Made by a program: the position numbers and the translations under genes
Part shown: piece after piece, positions 1 through 12,208 of the stretch
Numbering within the stretch: the stretch's first letter is position 1
Layout of the letters: each line of letters begins with the position of its first letter
DNA from: JAXMCK01 sp046349395
GTDB taxonomy: Bacteria; Pseudomonadota; Alphaproteobacteria; Geminicoccales; Geminicoccaceae
Assembly (NCBI GenBank): GCA_046349395.1
Contig: JAXMCK010000006.1
Location: forward strand, 124,001-188,000
DNA: 64,000 bases
Reading direction: 5' to 3'
Notes under the pieces: model-generated
What the model saw: only the letters and a program-made list of their open reading frames with translations
The model's database searches: none
Told to the model about the DNA's origin: nothing

Positions 1-356
1 ACCGGCAGCTTCAGGAACACGATGTCCTCTTCGGGGACATCCATGATCTCGCCCGTCGCCTTGTCGAAATAGTGATAGTGCGAGGTCGGGTTGGTGTCGA
101 AGTAGCTCTGCCCGCTGCCGACCACCACCTCGGTCATCAGGCCCGCGTCCGTGAACTGGTGCAGGGTGTTGTAGACGGTCGCAAGCGACACCGGGATGTG
201 CGCCTGCCGCGCCTCTTGGAACAGTTCCTCGGCCGTGACGTGACGGGGGTGCTTTTCGAGCAGCAGCTTCGCCAGCGCCAGACGCTGGCGCGTCGGCCGT
301 AGGCCGGCTTCCTGGAGCTTCTTCAAGACCAAAGCGGACGGCCGCTGCATAGGCAT
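1..356 (-). CDS. irr: Irr-type iron response regulator, Fur family (3' end outside window)
   Basis: This is a Fur-superfamily repressor. In alphaproteobacteria Irr senses haem/iron status and controls haem synthesis and iron-use genes. The visible 118 residues contain the winged-helix segment (GLRPTRQRLALAKLL, then VSLATVYNTLHQF as recognition helix) and the start of the dimerisation domain with SYFDTN and the His-rich SHYHYFD, which resembles Irr rather than classical Fur. The C-terminus is cut off by the window edge. ATG codons lie at 356, 350 and 401, all in frame. I chose 356 because homologues begin close to this point and GGTGAG precedes it. The upstream gene is the FMN oxidoreductase on the same strand. 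Confidence 0.85.
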   Translation of the reverse strand, partial: MPMQRPSALVLKKLQEAGLRPTRQRLALAKLLLEKHPRHVTAEELFQEARQAHIPVSLATVYNTLHQFTDAGLMTEVVVGSGQSYFDTNPTSHYHYFDKATGEIMDVPEEDIVFLKLP

Positions 357-415
357 CTCACCGAAGACCACGCCGAACACGCGACCGATGACGGTCGCCA
401 TCAGCAAACGGGACT

Positions 416-444
416 GATTTGGTACGGATTGCTGCCTGCGTCAA
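416..444 (-). promoter_or_regulatory. Possible promoter of irr
   Basis: On the minus strand TTGACG (444-439) is followed after 17 bases by CAAATC (421-416). The -35 is good and the -10 is poor. A second TTGACG lies at 460-455, overlapping the stop of the oxidoreductase gene. This is a pattern match only. Confidence 0.25.
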
Positions 445-456
445 TCCGGTGCGACG

Positions 457-1866
<1,410 letters not shown>

Positions 1867-1950
1867 CTCGACCTTCTCCTGATCCCTACCCCGTAACGTC
1901 AGGCGGCGCGGTCGGCACCACCTGCCCGTACACTTTTTTCGGCTTCTTCG

Positions 1951-4200
1951 TCACTCGTACCGGCCGCCGCCGCCCTCGCGACGCCGACCCTCGCCGCCAC
2001 GGTGGCGGCGGTCGCCGCCACGGTCGCGATCGCCACCACGATCACCCCGATCATCGTCGCGCGGCGGGCGCGGACCCTCCGGCCGCGGCGGACGCGGCGC
2101 CACGGCGAGTTCCTCGCCCGTCACCTGGTCGACAGCCCGCATGCTGAGCTTGATCTTGCCGCGGTCGTCGATCGCCAGAACCTTCACCTTCACCGCGTCG
2201 CCTTCCTTGACCACGTCGGTGACCTTGCCGACGCGCTCGTTGGCGAGTTCGCTGATATGGCAGAGACCGTCCTGGCTGCCGAGGAAGGTGATGAAGGCAC
2301 CGAAGTCGACGACGCGGGCGACCTTGCCGTCGTAGATGGTGCCGACCTCGGGGCTGGCCGTCAGGCCGCGGATCCAGTCGACCGCCCGCTGCGAGGCCAT
2401 GGCGTCGACGGCGGCGATCTTGATCGTGCCGTCGTCGCCGATGTCGATCTTGGTGCCGGTGCGCTCGGTGATCTCGCGGATCGTCTTGCCGCCCGAGCCG
2501 ATGACAGCACCGATCTTGTCGGTCGGGATCTGGATCGTCGTCACCCGCGGCACCGTCTCACGCATCTCCGGGCGCGGCATGCCCAGCGACTTCGCCATCT
2601 CGCCCAGGATGTGCATGCGGCCGTCACGCGCCTGATGCAGCGCGACCTGCATGATCTCCTCGGTGATGCCGGCGATCTTGATGTCCATCTGCAGGGCGGT
2701 GACGCCGTCCTGCGTGCCGGCGACCTTGAAGTCCATGTCACCGAGATGGTCCTCGTCGCCCAGGATGTCGGAGAGCACGGCGAAGCGCTCGCCCTCTTTG
2801 ATCAGGCCCATGGCGATGCCGGCAACGGACCGCGGCAGCGGCACGCCGGCATCCATCAGGGCCAGCGAGGTGCCGCACACGGTCGCCATCGAGGATGAGC
2901 CGTTGCTCTCGGTCACCTCGGACACGACCCGCATCGTGTAGGGGAACTGGTCCTTCGCCGGCAACAGCGGGCGCGTGGCGCGCCAGGCGAGCTTGCCGTG
3001 GCCGACCTCGCGCCGTCCCGGCGAGCCCATGCGGCCCGTCTCGCCGACCGAGTAGGGCGGGAAGTTGTAGTGCAGCATGTAGTGCTCGCGGGTGTCGCCC
3101 TCGAGCCCGTCGATCAGCTGCTCGTCCTGGCCGGTGCCGAGGGTGGCGACCACGAGCGCCTGAGTCTCGCCGCGGGTGAACAGGGCCGAGCCGTGGACAC
3201 GGGGCAGGATGCCGACCTGCGCCTCGATCGGACGGACGCTGACGAGGTCGCGGCCGTCGATCCGCCGGCCGGTGTCGAGGATCGAGCCGCGCACGACGTG
3301 CGCCTCCAGCTCCTTGAACTGGGCGGCGACGGCCGGACCCTGATCGGGTGCTTCGGCGGTGAACTGGGCGATCGCCTTCTGCTTGACGGCCGACACCTTC
3401 TCGTGGCGCAGCTGCTTCTGCGGCTCGGCATAGGCCTCGCGCAGCTCCTCGGCGAAGCCGTTCTTCAGCGCCTCGAACAGCTCGTGCTGCGAGACGATGC
3501 TGAGCTCCCAGGGCTCCTTGGCGCAGGCCTCGGCCAGCTCGATGATGAGGTCGATGGCGACCTGGAACTGCCGGTGGCCGAACATGACGGCCCCCAGCAT
3601 CGTCTCCTCGGCCAATTCCTTCGCCTCGGACTCGACCATCATCACGGCGTCACGGGTACCAGCGACGACGAGGTCGAGATCGCTGCGCCGGGTCTGCTCG
3701 ATCGACGGGTTCAGGATGAACTCGCCGTTGAGATAGCCGACGCGCGCCCCGCCGATGGGGCCGAGGAACGGCACGCCGCTGATCGTCAGCGCCGCACTGG
3801 CGGCGATCATCGACAGGATGTCGGGGTCGTTCTCGCCGTCATGGGCCAGAACGGTGACGATCACCTGGGTCTCGTTGCGGAAGCCGTCCGGGAACAGCGG
3901 GCGTATGGGGCGGTCGATGAGGCGGGAGACCAGCGTCTCCTTCTCCGTCGGCCGGCCTTCACGCTTGAAGAAGCCGCCCGGTATCTTGCCGGCGGCGAAC
4001 GCTTTTTCTTGATAGTTCACCGTCAGCGGGAAGAAGTCCTGGCCCGGCTTGACGGTGCGCATGGCGACGACGGTGGCCAGCACGACGGTGTCGCCCAGGC
4101 TCGCCAGCACGGCACCGTCGGCTTGACGGGCGATGCGGCCGCTCTCCAGGACGAGCTTGCGGCCGCCCCAGTTCGTCTCTTTACGCGTGATCTGAAACAT
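1951..4200 (-). CDS. pnp: Polyribonucleotide nucleotidyltransferase (PNPase)
   Basis: This 749-residue protein is a 3'-5' phosphorolytic exoribonuclease, trimeric and part of the RNA degradosome. It has two RNase PH domains joined by a helical linker, then a KH domain (IGAVIGSGGKTIREI, ~residues 560-575) and an S1 domain (GKVARVVDFGAFI, ~630). The C-terminal ~50 residues are an Arg/Gly/Asp-rich disordered tail (RGGDRDRGGDRRHRGG) typical of alphaproteobacterial PNPases. The gene follows rpsO on the same strand with a 75-base gap holding a strong hairpin, the usual site of RNase III-dependent autoregulation. Confidence 0.98.
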   Translation of the reverse strand: MFQITRKETNWGGRKLVLESGRIARQADGAVLASLGDTVVLATVVAMRTVKPGQDFFPLTVNYQEKAFAAGKIPGGFFKREGRPTEKETLVSRLIDRPIRPLFPDGFRNETQVIVTVLAHDGENDPDILSMIAASAALTISGVPFLGPIGGARVGYLNGEFILNPSIEQTRRSDLDLVVAGTRDAVMMVESEAKELAEETMLGAVMFGHRQFQVAIDLIIELAEACAKEPWELSIVSQHELFEALKNGFAEELREAYAEPQKQLRHEKVSAVKQKAIAQFTAEAPDQGPAVAAQFKELEAHVVRGSILDTGRRIDGRDLVSVRPIEAQVGILPRVHGSALFTRGETQALVVATLGTGQDEQLIDGLEGDTREHYMLHYNFPPYSVGETGRMGSPGRREVGHGKLAWRATRPLLPAKDQFPYTMRVVSEVTESNGSSSMATVCGTSLALMDAGVPLPRSVAGIAMGLIKEGERFAVLSDILGDEDHLGDMDFKVAGTQDGVTALQMDIKIAGITEEIMQVALHQARDGRMHILGEMAKSLGMPRPEMRETVPRVTTIQIPTDKIGAVIGSGGKTIREITERTGTKIDIGDDGTIKIAAVDAMASQRAVDWIRGLTASPEVGTIYDGKVARVVDFGAFITFLGSQDGLCHISELANERVGKVTDVVKEGDAVKVKVLAIDDRGKIKLSMRAVDQVTGEELAVAPRPPRPEGPRPPRDDDRGDRGGDRDRGGDRRHRGGEGRRREGGGGRYE

Positions 4201-4226
4201 TCTCGGTCATCCTAGTGCGGCCGCGG

Positions 4227-4258
4227 GCGGCGCCGGACGGGTCCGTCGACGGCGCCGC
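4227..4258 (-). promoter_or_regulatory. rpsO-pnp intergenic hairpin
   Basis: GCGGCGCCG (4227-4235) and CGGCGCCGC (4250-4258) are perfect 9-base inverted repeats around a 14-base loop that itself holds ACGG/CCGT. A long hairpin in the pnp leader is the established target of RNase III and of PNPase autocontrol in enterobacteria. Its position, just before the pnp start, suggests the same here. It could also act as an attenuator after rpsO. Confidence 0.6.
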
Positions 4259-4275
4259 GTGGGGTCCGTGCTACG

Positions 4276-4545
4276 TCAGCGGCGCAGACCCAGGCGCTCG
4301 ATCAGCCGCTGGTAGCGACCCGCCTCGGTCCGGCGGAGGTAATCGAGCAGGCGGCGGCGCTGACCGACCATCATGAGCAGGCCGCGCCGGGACGCGAAGT
4401 CCTTCTTGTGGCCCTTCAGGTGCTCGGTGAGGTTGGTGATCCGCTCCGACAGGAGGGCCACCTGCACCTCGGGCGAGCCGGTGTCGCCGGTATGCGTCGC
4501 GTAATCGTTGATCAGGGTCTGCTTACGTTCCTGGGTGATGCTCAC
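4276..4545 (-). CDS. rpsO: 30S ribosomal protein S15
   Basis: S15 binds the central domain of 16S rRNA early in 30S assembly. The 89-residue product matches the family length, with the diagnostic HTGDTGSPEVQVALLSERI and the C-terminal QRRRLLDYLRR. Two consecutive GTG codons (4548, 4545) could start it. I chose 4545 because it gives the standard N-terminus MSITQERK and a better distance from the AGGAG upstream. It sits between truB and pnp in the conventional order. Confidence 0.97.
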   Translation of the reverse strand: MSITQERKQTLINDYATHTGDTGSPEVQVALLSERITNLTEHLKGHKKDFASRRGLLMMVGQRRRLLDYLRRTEAGRYQRLIERLGLRR

Positions 4546-4567
4546 CACAGTCTCCTAATCGGCATCG

Positions 4568-5488
4568 TCATAGATGGAACACGCGCACCGGGCTGAGCTC
4601 GCCGCTCTCGAAATGCGCCAGGGCGATGAGATCGCCCGAGCGCATCGCCCGAACCGTCAGCGCCGCCGTGTCGTCCGCACCCAGAAGCTGGGGCGGCACA
4701 CGGATGCTCTGACCGGCCCGGAGCCGGAGCGCCTGGGGTTCCGTCACGGCCAGAGCCGGGATGCCGACCAGCGCGGTCGCGACGGAAACCAGAACCTGCG
4801 GCAGGGTCTCGTTCTCGACGACCCCCGCCAATGTCTCCAAGGAAATCGCGTCGGCCACGTCGAAGGCGCCGACGGAGGTACGGCGCAGGGCTGTGACGTG
4901 AGCGAAGCACCCGAGCTTCAGGCCGAGATCGCGGGCCACGGCGCGCACATAGGCGCCCTTGCCGCAGACCATGCGAAACGAGGCGTGATCGGCGTCGGGG
5001 CGGCCCAGCAGCTCCAGCTCGTCGATCCGCACCTCGCGGGATGCCAGCTCGACGGTCTCGCCGCGGCGGGCCAGGTCGTAGGCCCGCTCGCCGTTGATCT
5101 TCACCGCCGCGTAGGTCGGCGGCCGCTGCTGGATGTGGCCGAGGAAGGCCGGAAGCTCGGCCAGGATCGCCGCGTCGGTCGGGCGCTCCGCACTCTCAGC
5201 GGTGACCGTGCCCGCGGCATCGTCGGTGTCGCGCGCCTCGCCGAAGCGGATGGTGAAGAGATAGCTCTTCGCCGCGTCCATGATGTAGGGGACGGTCTTC
5301 GTCGCCTCGCCCATGGCGATCGGCAGCACGCCCGATGCCAGCGGATCCAACGTCCCGCCGTGACCCACCTTCTGTGCCTGGGTCAGCCGCTTCACGCGCG
5401 TGACGACGTCGGTCGAGGTCATGCCCTCGGCCTTGTCGATCACCATCCAGCCATTGATCGGCCGGCCGTGCTGTTTACGCCGGCTCAT
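4568..5488 (-). CDS. truB: tRNA pseudouridine(55) synthase
   Basis: This 306-residue enzyme makes pseudouridine 55 in the T-loop of most tRNAs. GWMVIDKAEGMTS at the N-terminus and the catalytic-aspartate motif GHGGTLDPLASGVLP (~residues 42-56) are clear. The C-terminus has the alphaproteobacterial-type extension with a short PUA-like segment. The ATG at 5488 overlaps the end of rbfA by 14 bases, so the two are probably translationally coupled. Confidence 0.97.
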   Translation of the reverse strand: MSRRKQHGRPINGWMVIDKAEGMTSTDVVTRVKRLTQAQKVGHGGTLDPLASGVLPIAMGEATKTVPYIMDAAKSYLFTIRFGEARDTDDAAGTVTAESAERPTDAAILAELPAFLGHIQQRPPTYAAVKINGERAYDLARRGETVELASREVRIDELELLGRPDADHASFRMVCGKGAYVRAVARDLGLKLGCFAHVTALRRTSVGAFDVADAISLETLAGVVENETLPQVLVSVATALVGIPALAVTEPQALRLRAGQSIRVPPQLLGADDTAALTVRAMRSGDLIALAHFESGELSPVRVFHL

Positions 5489-5908
5489 CGCTCTCGGCCT
5501 TGGACTCGAGTGCCCGGCGCTCCTCGCTGATCAGCGACTGCATCCGGGCCGCGGCGTCGAACGTCTCGTCCTGGACGAAGCGCAGGCGCGGCACGCTGCG
5601 CAGGTTCATCTCGCGCGTGATCCGCAGCGCCAGCTCGGCTGCCGCATGGCGCAGGGCCCCGTCGCCCTCCTCGGTGAGAGCGGCACCGAGCTCGGTGACG
5701 AAGACGGTGGCGGCCTTCAGGTCCGGGCTTACGCGGACCTCGCTGACCGTGAAGTTGTGCCGCTCCAGGCGCGGGTCGTGGGTCGTCCCGCGTGCAAGGT
5801 ATTCGGCGAGCAGATGTCGCATCTGCTCGCCGACCCGAAGCTGCCTTTGTGAGATGCCCCGCCCGTCGCGACCCGAATGGGCCCCGCCACGAGATCGCGT
5901 TCGTGCGT

Positions 5909-5912
<4 letters not shown>
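5475..5912 (-). CDS. rbfA: 30S ribosome-binding factor A
   Basis: RbfA is a late 16S rRNA maturation and cold-adaptation factor. The 145-residue product contains the KH-like core from VGEQMRHLLAEYLARG through VSEVRVSPDLKAATVFVT to VPRLRFVQDETFD. The GTG start at 5912 overlaps the infB stop as GTGA, which implies translational coupling. The first ~30 residues are a basic extension before the conserved domain. An internal ATG at the start of MRHLL would remove part of the first helix, so the GTG is preferred. Confidence 0.93.
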
Positions 5913-8619
<2,707 letters not shown>

Positions 8620-8623
<4 letters not shown>

Positions 8624-9267
8624 GACCGGGGTTCGTCCTTTTCCACAGGCTCGGCATCGACCGGCGATGCGAGCTCGAAATTGCGAAAGCCCTTGAGGCG
8701 CCGAAGCTCACCCAGAAGGCGCTGGGCGAGGCCGCCCGGAACGAGGCCGACATGGACCGCCTCGTCGCGGCCGATGGCTCCGCCGAGCTCTGCCCGACCG
8801 AGCCCTTGTACAACGGGCAACGAGCCCGCGAGTGCCCGCACGCGACGCGCACCTTCCTCGCCGGCGTCGCTGGCGACGAGCACCAGCGCCAGCTGCCCGC
8901 CCCGCAGGCCCTCGGCCACCTGGTCGAAGCCGGCGACGAGCTCGCCGGCCCGCCGTGCCAGACCCACGAGATCGACGCAGCGGGCGACCAGAAGACGCTC
9001 CAGCTGCTCGGACAGGTCCCGCGGCACGGCGACCTTGGCGCGCGCCGTCTTGGCGAAGAGATTGCCGCGCACGGCCGACTGCACGGCCCCGCGCTCCGCC
9101 GACAGCCACATGCCGCGTCCTGGCAGGCGGCCGGCGAGGTCCGGGACCAGGACATCGTCCGGTCCGACCACGAAGCGGATCATGTCGGCGGCCGCCAGCG
9201 CCTTCCGCCCGGCGATGCAACGCCGGCGCGGACCGCCTTCGGTCTCGAGCAGCAGGGCGTCGGTCAC
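8620..9267 (-). CDS. RNA-binding protein with YlxR and L7Ae-like domains
   Basis: This 215-residue protein begins with a YlxR (DUF448) domain: RRRCIAGRKALAAADMIRFV, then GRLPGRGMWLS. It continues with an L7Ae/L30e-like segment (LVGLARRAGELVAGFDQV). Such fusions are standard in alphaproteobacteria between nusA and infB. YlxR proteins bind RNA, and in some bacteria they affect RNase P or transcription; the role here is not established. The GTG start at 9267 overlaps the nusA stop as GTGA, and the 3' end overlaps infB as ATGA. Confidence 0.9.
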
Positions 9268-10820
9268 GCTGAGTGGGCTTCCTCGATCTCTTCTTCGGCG
9301 ACCTCGACCGGTGCCTCGATCCAGCCGAGCCGGATGCGCGCGTCCATGATCAGGTCACCCGCATCCTCGGCCGTCACGCGGCCCTGCGGCAGCAGCTCGA
9401 CCAGCTCGTCTCCGGCCAAGTCGGCGAAGTCCTCGAGCGACTTCACGCCCTTGCGGCCCAGCTCGACCACGGTCTCGAGGTCCAGCGGCTCGTAGGTCAG
9501 CAGATCCTCGGCGATGCCGAGATCGGCGGCCTCGGCCCGCAACGCTTCCTCCTGCTCCTGCAGCCAGGACAGCGCACGCTCCTTCAGCGCCTCGGCGATT
9601 TCCTCGTCGAAGCCCTGGATGCTCGCCAGCTCCTCGCTGTCGGCACCGGCCAGATCCTGCACCGAGCTGAAACCTTCGGTGACCAGCAGCTGGGCGATGA
9701 CTTCCTCGACGTTGAGCGCCTGCGAGAAGAGATCGGTCAGCTCGCGGAACTCGCGGTTGCGCCGCTCGGACTCCTCGGCCTCGGAGACGATGTCGATGTC
9801 CCAGCCCGTCAGCTGCGAGGCGAGGCGGACGTTCTGCCCGCGCCGGCCGATCGCGATGTGCTGCATCTGGTCCGGAACGATGACCTCGATCCGCCGCGCG
9901 TCGGGGTCGAGCACAACCTTGGTCACCTCCGCAGGGGCGAGGCCGTTGACCACGAAGGTCGCCGGATCGGGCGACCAGGGAATGATGTCGACCTTCTCGC
10001 CGGCCAGTTCCTGCACGACCGCCTGCACGCGCGAGCCGCGCATGCCGACGCAGGCGCCGACAGGGTCGATGCCGCTGTCCTTCGAGATGACGGCGATCTT
10101 GGCGCGGCTGCCGGGATCGCGAGCGACGGCCTTGATCTCGATGATGTTGTCGTAGATCTCCGGCACTTCCTGCTCGAACAGCTTCGCCATGAAGGCCGGA
10201 TGCGTCCGCGAGAGGAAGATCTGGGGGCCCCGGATCTCGTGGCGGACGTCGTAGAGATAGGCGCGGATGCGGTCCTTGGGGCGGAACATCTCGCGCGGGA
10301 TCAGGTCGTCGCGGCGCACGATGGCCTCGGCCCGGCCGAGATCGACCAGCACGTTGCCGTGCTCGACGCGCTTCACCTCGCCGACGACGATCTCGCCGAT
10401 GCGGTGCTTGTACTCGTTGTACTGCCGCTCGCGCTCGGCCTCGCGCACCTTCTGCACGATGACCTGCTTCGCACTCTGGGCGGCGATGCGGCCGAGGTCG
10501 ATCGGCGGCAGCGGGTCGAGGATATGGTCGCCCACCTGGGCGGCGGGGTTCTGCGCCTGCGCGTCCTCGATGCCGATCTGGCGGGCATAGTCCTCGACGG
10601 GGTCGGCCACCTCGAGATCGCGGTAGAGCTTCACGTCGCCGGTGCGCCGGTCGATCTCGGCCACGATCTCGTGCTCGAGCCCGTATTTGCGGCGCGCAGC
10701 GGTCTGCACGGCCTGCTCCATGGCCTCGAGCACCTCGTTGGTGCTGATCCCCTTCTCCTGGGCCACCGTCTCGGCGATGCGGAGCAACTCCGCGCGCCCG
10801 AGGCTCGAGCTCATGTCCAT
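9264..10820 (-). CDS. nusA: Transcription elongation/termination factor NusA
   Basis: NusA binds RNA polymerase and modulates pausing, termination and antitermination. The 518-residue protein has the N-terminal polymerase-binding domain, an S1 domain (VGEVKRVEHGNVLVDLGRA), KH domains (VGACVGMRGSRVQAVVQEL and AIGRRGQNVRLASQLTGW) and two C-terminal acidic repeats. ATG codons at 10820 and 10814 are both possible; AGGGA lies ~10 bases before the first. The gene follows rimP by three bases in the standard rimP-nusA-infB operon. Confidence 0.98.
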   Translation of the reverse strand: MDMSSSLGRAELLRIAETVAQEKGISTNEVLEAMEQAVQTAARRKYGLEHEIVAEIDRRTGDVKLYRDLEVADPVEDYARQIGIEDAQAQNPAAQVGDHILDPLPPIDLGRIAAQSAKQVIVQKVREAERERQYNEYKHRIGEIVVGEVKRVEHGNVLVDLGRAEAIVRRDDLIPREMFRPKDRIRAYLYDVRHEIRGPQIFLSRTHPAFMAKLFEQEVPEIYDNIIEIKAVARDPGSRAKIAVISKDSGIDPVGACVGMRGSRVQAVVQELAGEKVDIIPWSPDPATFVVNGLAPAEVTKVVLDPDARRIEVIVPDQMQHIAIGRRGQNVRLASQLTGWDIDIVSEAEESERRNREFRELTDLFSQALNVEEVIAQLLVTEGFSSVQDLAGADSEELASIQGFDEEIAEALKERALSWLQEQEEALRAEAADLGIAEDLLTYEPLDLETVVELGRKGVKSLEDFADLAGDELVELLPQGRVTAEDAGDLIMDARIRLGWIEAPVEVAEEEIEEAHSA

Positions 10821-10823
10821 CGT

Positions 10824-11351
10824 CTAGTGTCCCTGCCCCTGTTCCTGGCGACGGGCCGCAGCGTTCAACAGTGCGTCGGTCAGCACGAGCTTCGCCTTCC
10901 GCACGGCCGTGAACGGGACGCGGTACGTGGTGCCCTCGACGTCGATGAGCACTTCGTCGCCCTCGATCCCCTTCAGACCGCCGCGGAAGCGCTTGCGCCC
11001 CTCGACCGCCACATCGCTCTCGAGCTTCGCCTCGTGCCCCGCGAACCGGGCAAAGTCGTCGCGGCGCACCAGAGGGCGATCGATTCCCGGCGAGCTGACC
11101 TCAAGCGTGTAGGCACCCGGCAGCGGGTCGGCCACGTCGAGCACGGCCGACACCGCGTGGCTGATCTCGGCGCAATCGTCGACGGTCATCGGACGCGTCC
11201 GATCCGCCGGCTCGGCCATGATCTGCACGGTCGAACGCGCTCCGCCGCCGATCCGCACCTGCACGAGCTCGAAGCCCATGTCGCGCAGTACCGGCTCGAT
11301 CAGGTCAGCAACTTCAGGAAAGGTGATCGTCCTTGGCTTTAGGCAACACAA
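10824..11351 (-). CDS. rimP: Ribosome maturation factor RimP
   Basis: RimP assists 30S subunit maturation and opens the nusA-infB operon. The conserved core LIEPVLRDMGFELVQVRI, YTLEVSSPGIDRPLVRRDDF and GLKGIEGDEVLIDV is clear. The start is uncertain. The frame stays open to an ATG at 11438, but a leader-type hairpin (11355-11374) lies inside that stretch. The only standard codon between hairpin and core is the TTG at 11351, which gives 175 residues but no obvious ribosome binding site. Confidence 0.9.
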   Translation of the reverse strand: MCCLKPRTITFPEVADLIEPVLRDMGFELVQVRIGGGARSTVQIMAEPADRTRPMTVDDCAEISHAVSAVLDVADPLPGAYTLEVSSPGIDRPLVRRDDFARFAGHEAKLESDVAVEGRKRFRGGLKGIEGDEVLIDVEGTTYRVPFTAVRKAKLVLTDALLNAAARRQEQGQGH

Positions 11352-11354
11352 ATG

Positions 11355-11374
11355 GAGCGGGCTCAAGCCCACTC
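11355..11374 (-). promoter_or_regulatory. Hairpin in the rimP-nusA operon leader
   Basis: On the minus strand GAGTGGGCTTGAGCCCGCTC folds into an 8-9-bp stem (one G-U pair) with a tiny loop, followed by CATTTGTGTTGCC. A short GC hairpin with a T-rich tail before rimP is a recurrent feature of proteobacterial nusA operons and may be an attenuator or autoregulatory site. Function is inferred from position only. Confidence 0.5.
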
Positions 11375-11461
11375 TCCACTCCGTCACGGTCAAGAGAGGA
11401 TGCACGTGCAATATGCGCGCCGAAGGCCTTCCGCGCAAGGTCTTTTGGGACGCAAGCGCCT

Positions 11462-12208
11462 CTAGACGCGGCGGAAGCCCATGAAAACAGGTGTCCTTCC
11501 GGCCCGCAGCGCCTTCTCCTCGTACCGCGTCTGCACCCCGTCCGAAGGCCGGTTGCGCCAGTCCGACGGACGCTCCGCGGTCCAGGCGAAGCCGCGCTCG
11601 GCCAGCATCGTGGCCAGGATCCAGCGCACATAGTCCGGATCGTCCGAGGCGATCCGCAGCTCGGCACCCGGCCGTAGCACCCTCGCCAGCGCCGCCGCCG
11701 TCGCCGGATTGACGATACGACGCTTATGATGCCGCACCTTCGGCCACGGATCGGGAAACAGCACGAAGGCACGGTCGACCGAGGCGTCGGGCAGGCGGTC
11801 GAGCAGCAGCCGGGCGTCGTCGACCAGCACGCGGACGTTGCGCGCCCCCGATCGCTCGACCTGCACCAGGAGGCTGCTGACGCCGTTGATGAACGGCTCG
11901 ACCCCGATGAATCCGACCTCGGGATGTGCCGCCGCCTGGGCCGTCAGATGCTCGCCACCGCCGAACCCGATCTCCAGCCAGATCGGCCGGGCCGGCCCCT
12001 CGAACAGCGCCTGCGGATCGAGGGGTGCGTCGCCACCGAGATCGATGGCGACTTTCGGCAGGATGTCGTCGAGCGCGCCGCGGCGCGTCGCCCTCAGCTT
12101 GGGTCCGTGCCGCCGGCCGTAGAGGACGCGGCGGCGCTGACCGGCCTCAGTTGAAGGCGCGCTTGAGCTCGTCGACGAGATCCGTCTTCTCCCAGGAGAA
12201 CCCGCCAT
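11462..12208 (-). CDS. trmB: tRNA (guanine(46)-N7)-methyltransferase
   Basis: This SAM-dependent enzyme makes m7G46 in the tRNA variable loop. The 248-residue product shows the SAM-binding LEIGFGGGEHLTAQA, the FVLFPDPWPKVRHHKRRI signature and a C-terminal DWRNRPSDGVQTRYEEKAL. The only standard start in frame is the ATG at 12208, which makes the gene overlap the 3' end of metK by 62 bases. The first ~30 residues, read from metK codons in another frame, are not conserved-looking. Confidence 0.94.
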   Translation of the reverse strand: MAGSPGRRRISSTSSSAPSTEAGQRRRVLYGRRHGPKLRATRRGALDDILPKVAIDLGGDAPLDPQALFEGPARPIWLEIGFGGGEHLTAQAAAHPEVGFIGVEPFINGVSSLLVQVERSGARNVRVLVDDARLLLDRLPDASVDRAFVLFPDPWPKVRHHKRRIVNPATAAALARVLRPGAELRIASDDPDYVRWILATMLAERGFAWTAERPSDWRNRPSDGVQTRYEEKALRAGRTPVFMGFRRV

